This document shows positions 57,995 to 64,000 of a stretch of 64,000 nt of DNA, piece after piece. Origin of the DNA: Cercis canadensis (Eukaryota > Streptophyta > Magnoliopsida > Fabales > Fabaceae); contig QAOA01008427.1 in NCBI GenBank assembly GCA_003255065.1, positions 31,852 to 95,851 of the forward strand, given 5' to 3'. Position numbers and translations under genes: made by a program. The notes below the pieces were generated by a model that ran no database searches, was not told the origin of the DNA, and worked only from the letters and a program-made list of their open reading frames with translations. Position 1 is the stretch's first letter, and each line of letters starts with the position of its first letter.

Positions 57995-58610
57995 TGATGT
58001 GGATCCACTTGAAGAAACCAAGCCAAATCCAATCCAAATAACCAAGGATCCTAAGAATGGTTGAATAACAGAAAATCAATAAAAGGTGGATGGAAAATAT
58101 GTGAAGACCTTTGAAAATCAAGTAAGGTAACCTAGTTTCAGCAAAGCTTAACTAACCCTCCTTTACCCGAATAATCAACAATCAACATGATCAAGATGGA
58201 GAAGTGAATAAACCGCCACACTCTAGATTAGGGAAGAAGGAGAGTGATAAGGTTTAGGAGCACCATGCTAGGAATCCACCTAGATGGCTTGAGCTCTCCA
58301 TGGAGAGAACAAAAGAGAAACTCTCAATTAAATTCTTAATTCTGATTCTAAATGTTAATTTCCAAAGACAAAGACTTTAGCTCCTTTAAATAGTTAGGAG
58401 AAAAACTAACAAGTCTTAAACAAAAATGGCCCAAAAGCAAAATACAACTCGGAGGAATAACTGACGTAACACGATCTAATGACACGGCCGTGTTTGACCT
58501 TCAGCCTGCCCGTGTTCTTCCTCCAGTGCTTAACATGTCTCTGGTGATAGGACACGGCCTTGACACGGCCCGTGTTCCACTCTAGGCCAGCCCGTGTTGT
58601 CTAACACAGC
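57995..58610 (-). mobile_element. 3' LTR of the Ty3 element
   Basis: On the minus strand it ends GTGGATCCACATCA at 57995. The start is uncertain, near 58600-58610 (TGTTAGACAACACGGG). It contains several ACACGGCC(C)GTGT palindromes (58482-58493, 58563-58576). Confidence 0.6.
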
Positions 58611-59063
58611 CAGGACACGACCCCATGTTTGCCCCTCATCATCTCTGGCAGCTATGCATGTGATCCATTTCGCTTGGTTTGTCTTGCTGCTCTTCGAAGC
58701 CAGGTCTTCTTCCTTGCATGGTTGTCTCATCAACGTTCCCACATGCAATTGGAGATGTTTTGCTCTTGACCTCGTCAAGGGTCCAACCAACTCCTCCTTA
58801 GACTTGGCTATGCCTCTTAGATCCTCATCATTCCTTCCCTCTTCAAAAGGATTTGACCTCAAATCCGAGGTACCTTCATCAAGAAAAGGAGACAAGTCAA
58901 CCACATTAAAAGTAGAATGAATAGAAGGACTACCTGGAAGTTCTATCTTGTAAGCATTGTCACCAAGTCTTTGCAAGACTTTAAAAGGACCATCTCTTCT
59001 TGGCAAGAGCTTAGATTTCCTTTGTGTAGGAAACCTTTCCTTACGCATATGAACCCAAACCAT
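58530..59063 (-). pseudogene. Ty3 integrase C-terminal region
   Basis: It reads SKLLPRRDGPFKVLQRLGDN, HSTFNVVDLSPFLDEG and VGPLTRSRAKHLQ, the usual C-terminus of this chromovirus group. The final part runs into the LTR. Confidence 0.7.
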
Positions 59064-59138
59064 GTCACCGGGTCAAAAAATCATTTTCTTTCGATTGCAA
59101 TTAACCTTAGATGCATAGGTCTCATTCATCTTTTCAAT

Positions 59139-60674
59139 CTATGCTCTAACCTTAGTATGCAAATGTCTAACATATTCAGCCCTCTTTTTTCCATCTAAAT
59201 GAACTCTTTGATGCATGGGTAAAGTAAGCAAATCAAGAGGAGTCAAAGGATTAAATCCATATGCACATTCAAAAGGAGACACTCTAGTGGTAGTGTGAAC
59301 AACTCTATTGTAGGCAAATTCTACATGAGGGAGACACTCCTCCCAAGCTCTCAGATTTTTGTTAAGAATAGCCCTTAGAAGACTAGTGAGAGTCCTATTT
59401 GTCACCTCTGTTTGTCCATCTGTTTGAAGATGACAAGTGGTAGAATGTAGAAGTTTAGTGCCTAATCTAGACCAAAATGTCCTTCAAAAATGGCTTAAAA
59501 ATTTAATATCCTTATCAGACATTATACTCCTAGGCATCATACCATGCAACCTAACAATGTTTTGGAAAAACAAACTACCTATGTGAGAACCATCATCAGT
59601 TTTCTTGCATGCTACAAAATGAGTCATCTTAGAAAATCTATCTACTATAACAAAGATGGAGTCATGACCATGTTTAGTCCTTGGTAATCCTAGGATAAAG
59701 TCCATAGAAAAGTCTATCCAAGGAGAATCGGGGACTGGTAATGGAGTGTAAAGACCATAGGGTTTAGTGGTAGACTTAGCTTGTCTACAAGTTGTGCACC
59801 TAATGCATAAATTTCCCACAGCTTTCCTCATGTTTGGCCAAAAGAAATGCTCATGCAATGTGTCATGCGTTTTATGCTTTCCAAAATGCCCCATGAGACC
59901 CCTCTCATGTGCTTCCCTAATGAGCAACTCTCTCAAAGACCCTCTAGGTACACATAACTTGTTACCCTTAAACAAATACCCCTCATGCTTAAATATTCCC
60001 TTAATAGCCCCTTTATCACAAGCATGGAAGTAATCAGCAAAATCAACATCATTGGCATACATGTCCTTAACTTGATCAAAGCCAAGCAATTTACAAGAAA
60101 GCATAGAGATAAGTGCATACCTTATGGAAAGTGCATCAGCCACCACATTTTCGGCTCCTTTCTTGTACTCGATCACATAAGGAAAAGATTCAATAAATTC
60201 AAGCCAACGTGCATGTCTTTTGTTAAGCCTCAATTGCCCTTTCAAATGCTTAAGAGTTTCATGATCCGAATAAATCACAAATTCCTTAGGCATTAGATAG
60301 TGTTGCCATGTTTTCAAAGCTCTAACTAAAGCATACAATTCTTTATCATAAGTAGAATAATTAAAAGAAGCACCATTTAACTTTTCACTAAAGTTTGCAA
60401 TAGGATGCCCTTGCTGCATTAGAACAGCCCCAATTCCTACTCCTGATGCATCACACTCAATCTCAAAAAAACTCTCAAAGTTAGGTAATTGAAGTAAAGG
60501 AGCATTGTACAATCTATTCTTTAGTGTTTGAAAAGCTTTCTCTTGAGCACTATCCCACTTAAATCCAACACTCTTTTTCATAATTTCAGTTAAGGGTGCA
60601 GCAATAGAGCTAAAATTGGGAACAAACCGACAGTAAAATTCAGCTAAACCGTGGAAGCTCCTCACCTCACTCAA
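59139..60674 (-). pseudogene. Ty3 RT end, RNase H and integrase
   Basis: The RNase H block [20 protein letters not shown], the integrase zinc region [16 protein letters not shown] and the core [17 protein letters not shown] with [14 protein letters not shown] are visible. [14 protein letters not shown] follows at 59139-59405. Fossil, comparatively young. Confidence 0.8.
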
Positions 60675-60677
60675 AGT

Positions 60678-61256
60678 CTAGGGTGTTGGCCATTCCTCAA
60701 TAGCCTTCACCTTTTCTCTATCAACTTCTACCCCTCTAGAGCTCACAACAAACCCTAGGAATATCAAATGATCAGTGCAAAAGATACATTTCTTTAAATT
60801 GGCATACAATTTTTGTTCTTTTAGCACTTGCATCACACTTCTCAAATGGACAGCATGTTCTTCAAGTGATTTACTATACACAAGTATGTCATCAAAGTAA
60901 ACCACAACAAATCTACCAATGTATTCACGAAGGACATGGTTCATAAGGCGCATAAAAGTACTTGGTGCATTGGTCAAGCCAAATGGCATAACCAACCACT
61001 CATACAAACCAAACTTGGTTTTGAAAGCCGTTTTCCATTCATCCCCTTCACGAATTCTAATTTGGTGATAACCACTTTTCAAATCCAATTTTGAGAACAC
61101 ACATGACCCAAACAGTTCATCAAGCATATCATCTAACCTAGGGATAGGATGACGATATTTTACCGTTATCTTGTTGATGGCACGACAGTCCACACACATA
61201 CGCCAAGTTTCATCTTTCTTTGGCACCAATAAGACCGGCACAGCACATGGGCTCAT
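60678..61256 (-). pseudogene. Ty3 reverse transcriptase
   Basis: It reads [57 protein letters not shown] and the catalytic [14 protein letters not shown], all well conserved. The core motifs are complete, but it belongs to a broken element. Confidence 0.85.
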
Positions 61257-61295
61257 GCTCTCTCTAATGTGGCATTTGGATAGCAGCTCTTCTAC

Positions 61296-62645
61296 TTATT
61301 TTTGGAGTTCCTTTGTTTCATCCGGATTGGCTCTATAGGCAGGTCTATTAGGCAAAACCGAGCCCGGAATGAAATCCATGTGGTGTTCGATTCCCCTCAT
61401 AGGTGGCAGTCCTATAGGAGTCTCCTTAGGGAACACCTCTTCAAACTCCCTGAGCAAAGAAGTCAAAACACTAGGAAGAGAATTGTTATCATTAGATAAA
61501 TTCAAGTAAGCATTTTTAGCCACAAGCAAAATCATAGGAGTATGAGAAAATAGTGCAGTTTTAACCTCACTAGCACTAGCAAAGAAATTTCTTTTCTTCT
61601 CTCCACTCACTCTTTCACTTTCTTTACTTACTCTCAAATCTTTTTCTCTCCCTTGGTTCTCGGTTTCTTCTTTCTTTCTACTATTTTCTACATTTTTTCC
61701 CTCTCCACTCTTGATCTTTTGTCTCTCAAGCTCACTAGCTTTCTTAACTTTTCTTTGATCGTCAAGAATCTGTCTTGGAGTCATGGGAATCAAAGTGATT
61801 GGCTTCTTGTTGAAAACAAAGGAATACTTGTTTGAGAAACCATCATGAGTTACTTTGCGGTCAAATTGCCAAGGTCTCCCAAGAAGTAAATAACTAGCTT
61901 GCATTGGGACAACATCACATAGCACCACATCCTCATACTTCCTAATGGAAAATGCAACTAGTGCTTGCTTAGTCACTTTTACTTCGTTTCCTTTATTCAA
62001 CCATTGGAGGAGATAGGGTTTAGGGTGAATAGAGGTGGGTAATTCCAGCTTGTCCACTAGAGTCTTGCTAGCAACATTAGTGCAACTCCCCCCATCAATA
62101 ATAACTCCACAAACCTTCCCTTTGACTGAGCACCTAGTATGGAAAATACTCTCTCTTTGTACTTCGTCAATTTCCCCCATTTGATCACTCAAAGCTCTCC
62201 TTACTACCATCAAATAGTCACCTTTCTCAGCTGTCATACCCTCAACTTCTTCTTCCCCACTAGACTCACTATTTTCTTCCTCTTCATGCTCATTTTCGGT
62301 CACATACTCCTCTCCCTTAAGGATCATTGCCCTCTTGTTAGAGCATTGAGAAACAATGTGTCCTACTCCATGACACCTAAAGCACTTAACATCTCTAAAT
62401 CTTTGAGATTGTGAGGTCTCGAGTTTGCCTTTGGAAGCAAATGTAGGTTCTTTGGCATGCAACTTTGGTAACTCTGTTTTAGGTTTAGAAGTCACCACTT
62501 CCTTGTCTTTCTTCCATGTAGATTTCCATGTTGAAGTAATGCTTAACCTAAACTTTAAAGAACCCCTTCTCTTAAGTTGTCTCTCTACTTGAGTAGCTTT
62601 ATGAAGAAGGTCTTCCATGTCACTATAATGATGAAACTCCACCAC
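61296..62645 (-). pseudogene. Ty3 gag end and protease
   Basis: 449 residues: the zinc knuckle CFRCHGVGHIVSQC is near 62330-62375, then an acidic stretch, then the protease region VIIDGGSCTNVASKTLVDKL and LLLGRPWQFDRKVTHDGF, then PVRGIEHHMDFIPG-like text leading to RT. The gag start lies beyond the inserted LTR, outside the window. Confidence 0.8.
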
Positions 62646-62650
62646 ATTGG

Positions 62651-64000
62651 TGATACTTGTCTTTTAGGACTATAAAAACCATACTTTAATACTGAATTCT
62701 TACCTGCATTGTGAGTAAATCCTCATTAAACATGGTACTTAATCCATGAATTGGTGTTGACAGGTACCAAGATGTTGAATCAGGAATAAGGAAGAAGTTG
62801 GAAGCAATCCATGAAGCAAATGGCAAGGAAACCAGTCTCATACCAAGTTTTCATGGGGACACGGGCAGGAACACGGCTGTGTTCCCCCCGTGTTTAGCAT
62901 CTAGAAGTTGCTGCTCAAGCTTATGGACAAACACGGCCTCAAACAAGAACAGACACAACCGTGTGTGAGGGCGTGTTGAACAGGCAAAGTATACATAAAT
63001 AGAACACGCCCAGAGCAAGGAGACACACGGGCCATGTCTGAGGAACACGGGCTGGGACCAGAGAAGAACACAGTCGTGTCTAGTCCCGTGTTCAATATCC
63101 AGGAAAGCAGCTTAAGTGACACGCCCAAGTCCAAAAATAGAACACGGCTGTGTCAAAGCCGTGTTCGAGCTATTTCTGATTAGAAGACCTAATTCTGCAC
63201 AAGTATAAAAGGGGAATCTGATGCATGACATTGGGGGGCCGTACTTGGGAAGAAAAGAAGGGACGAGCTAGAGGATGGAGATGAGCAATTGGGACTTGAT
63301 CTTCATCTAGTTTCTTCTTTTTCTCATCTTATGTTTAATTTCATCTATTTGCTTTTATTGAATTCAGTTATGAGTAGCTAAATTCTTAGTGTTAGGGGTT
63401 TGATGTAATTCAGTTGTAATGAGGTTTCAAGACTAAATGAACCTGTTTTAGTACAACTCTTCTTGTTGAATGGAATTTACTGTTATTAATACATTTAAAT
63501 GACTACCCTCCATTTGAATAGTTAAAGATTTGTTTCAATGCTAGGAATAGTAAGATCCGAATGTGCTCTGTGAATTCTGTCCTAAATTGAGTTAGTCTAG
63601 AAATAGATAACTTAGTTTAGGTGGTCTTAAATTAGTTTCCTAGAGTTTAATCACCTAGACAAGTTAATTGTGTCAAGGAATTGGACAGTTAATTAGGATA
63701 GGGAGGATTGTTTCACCAAGGGATTGGGTTCAATCACATTAGGGGAAGAAACCAACAACAAAGGAATTGTAACTGGAATAAGTAGTTCAGTATTGATCCC
63801 GAGGTTACTTTGTCTATGAAGTAACCAAATTTGCAAGTGGATGAAATCAACCCCTAACCTTTCTCATTCTTATCATCAACCTCACATTTAAATTGCTATT
63901 TAAAGATTGTTTACGTAATCGTTTGAGTTTTGTTACTTAGTTAATTGCAGCAATCATTTTTGGGCTACCTTCAATCCAAAGTGTTATCTCTTCCAAATAG
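62651..64000 (+). mobile_element. LTR inserted in gag, runs past the window end
   Basis: It starts TGATACTTGTCTTTTAGGAC at 62651, exactly where the Ty3 gag frame is lost. It resembles Athila/Tat LTRs in its TGATA start, its TATA box TATAAAAGGGG (63204) and a long AT-rich downstream part. From 62855 to 63170 it has many ACACGG(C/G)(C/T)(G)TGT-type motifs. Whether it is a solo LTR or belongs to a full element cannot be seen. Confidence 0.55.

Larger units (their letters stand above)
57995..62650 (-). mobile_element. Chromovirus-like Ty3 element, 5' part cut off by a later LTR
   Basis: Parts, reading down in coordinate: gag end with zinc knuckle and protease (62645-61296), RT (61256-60678), RT end, RNase H and integrase (60674-59484), integrase (59405-59139), integrase C-terminus (59063-58530) and 3' LTR (about 58610-57995). 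It is fairly well preserved, with a few breaks. The best match in style is the CRM/Reina group of chromoviruses; no canonical chromodomain is evident at the C-terminus. It inserted into direct repeat B. Its gag is interrupted by an LTR at 62651, and its 5' LTR is outside the window. Confidence 0.8.

Overview
The window looks like a repeat-dense, AT-rich stretch of a eudicot nuclear genome. This rests on nested plant LTR retrotransposons (Athila-like, chromovirus, SIRE-like and other copia), an endogenous caulimovirid cluster, a CACTA end, plant catalase, oxidosqualene cyclase and augmin gene fragments, and a plant-type FBA F-box gene. I cannot name the genus. I found one gene that looks intact, the F-box gene at 55161-56324 (minus). 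Nearly everything else is mobile-element sequence or broken host-gene fragments.

Layout. 1-258 is a 104-bp tandem array cut by an LTR. 259-2985 is the 5' LTR and leader of one Athila-like element (LTR family 1, TGATGAACAC...CAGCTCATCA). 2986-11002 is a second, plus-strand Athila-like element with gag, protease, RT, RNase H and integrase; it contains a family-1 solo LTR (4406-5973). 11003-16082 is a composite DNA-transposon region with a CACTA-type right end. It holds a catalase 5' gene fragment, an antisense augmin subunit 1 3' fragment and another family-1 solo LTR. 17236-18107 is a 436-bp tandem duplication carrying one exon of an oxidosqualene cyclase. 18243-22179 is a truncated minus-strand Athila-like element inserted beside a chromovirus 3' remnant (22180-22518).

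23647-40136 is a minus-strand cluster of endogenous pararetrovirus copies with two tRNA-Met primer sites and two leader regions. It is interrupted by a family-1 solo LTR (25863-27328) and a non-coding LTR-like element (36533-38880). 40143-48452 is a broken SIRE-like copia element whose 5' LTR carries a 4-kb non-coding insert with five 190-bp repeats. 48904-51505 is a second, truncated copia element. 51509-57994 is the F-box gene with its flanks between two direct repeats; a 553-bp MITE with long inverted repeats lies downstream of the gene. 57995-62650 is a minus-strand chromovirus-like Ty3 element whose gag is cut by another LTR (62651 to the window end).

Insertion order can be read from nesting. 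Family-1 LTRs are younger than the Athila-like element, the DNA-transposon composite and the pararetrovirus cluster they interrupt; three of them have exact 5-bp target duplications. The host-gene fragments keep their introns, so they were moved as DNA and not through mRNA. The most notable find is that one transposon-bounded interval holds pieces of two unrelated host genes.
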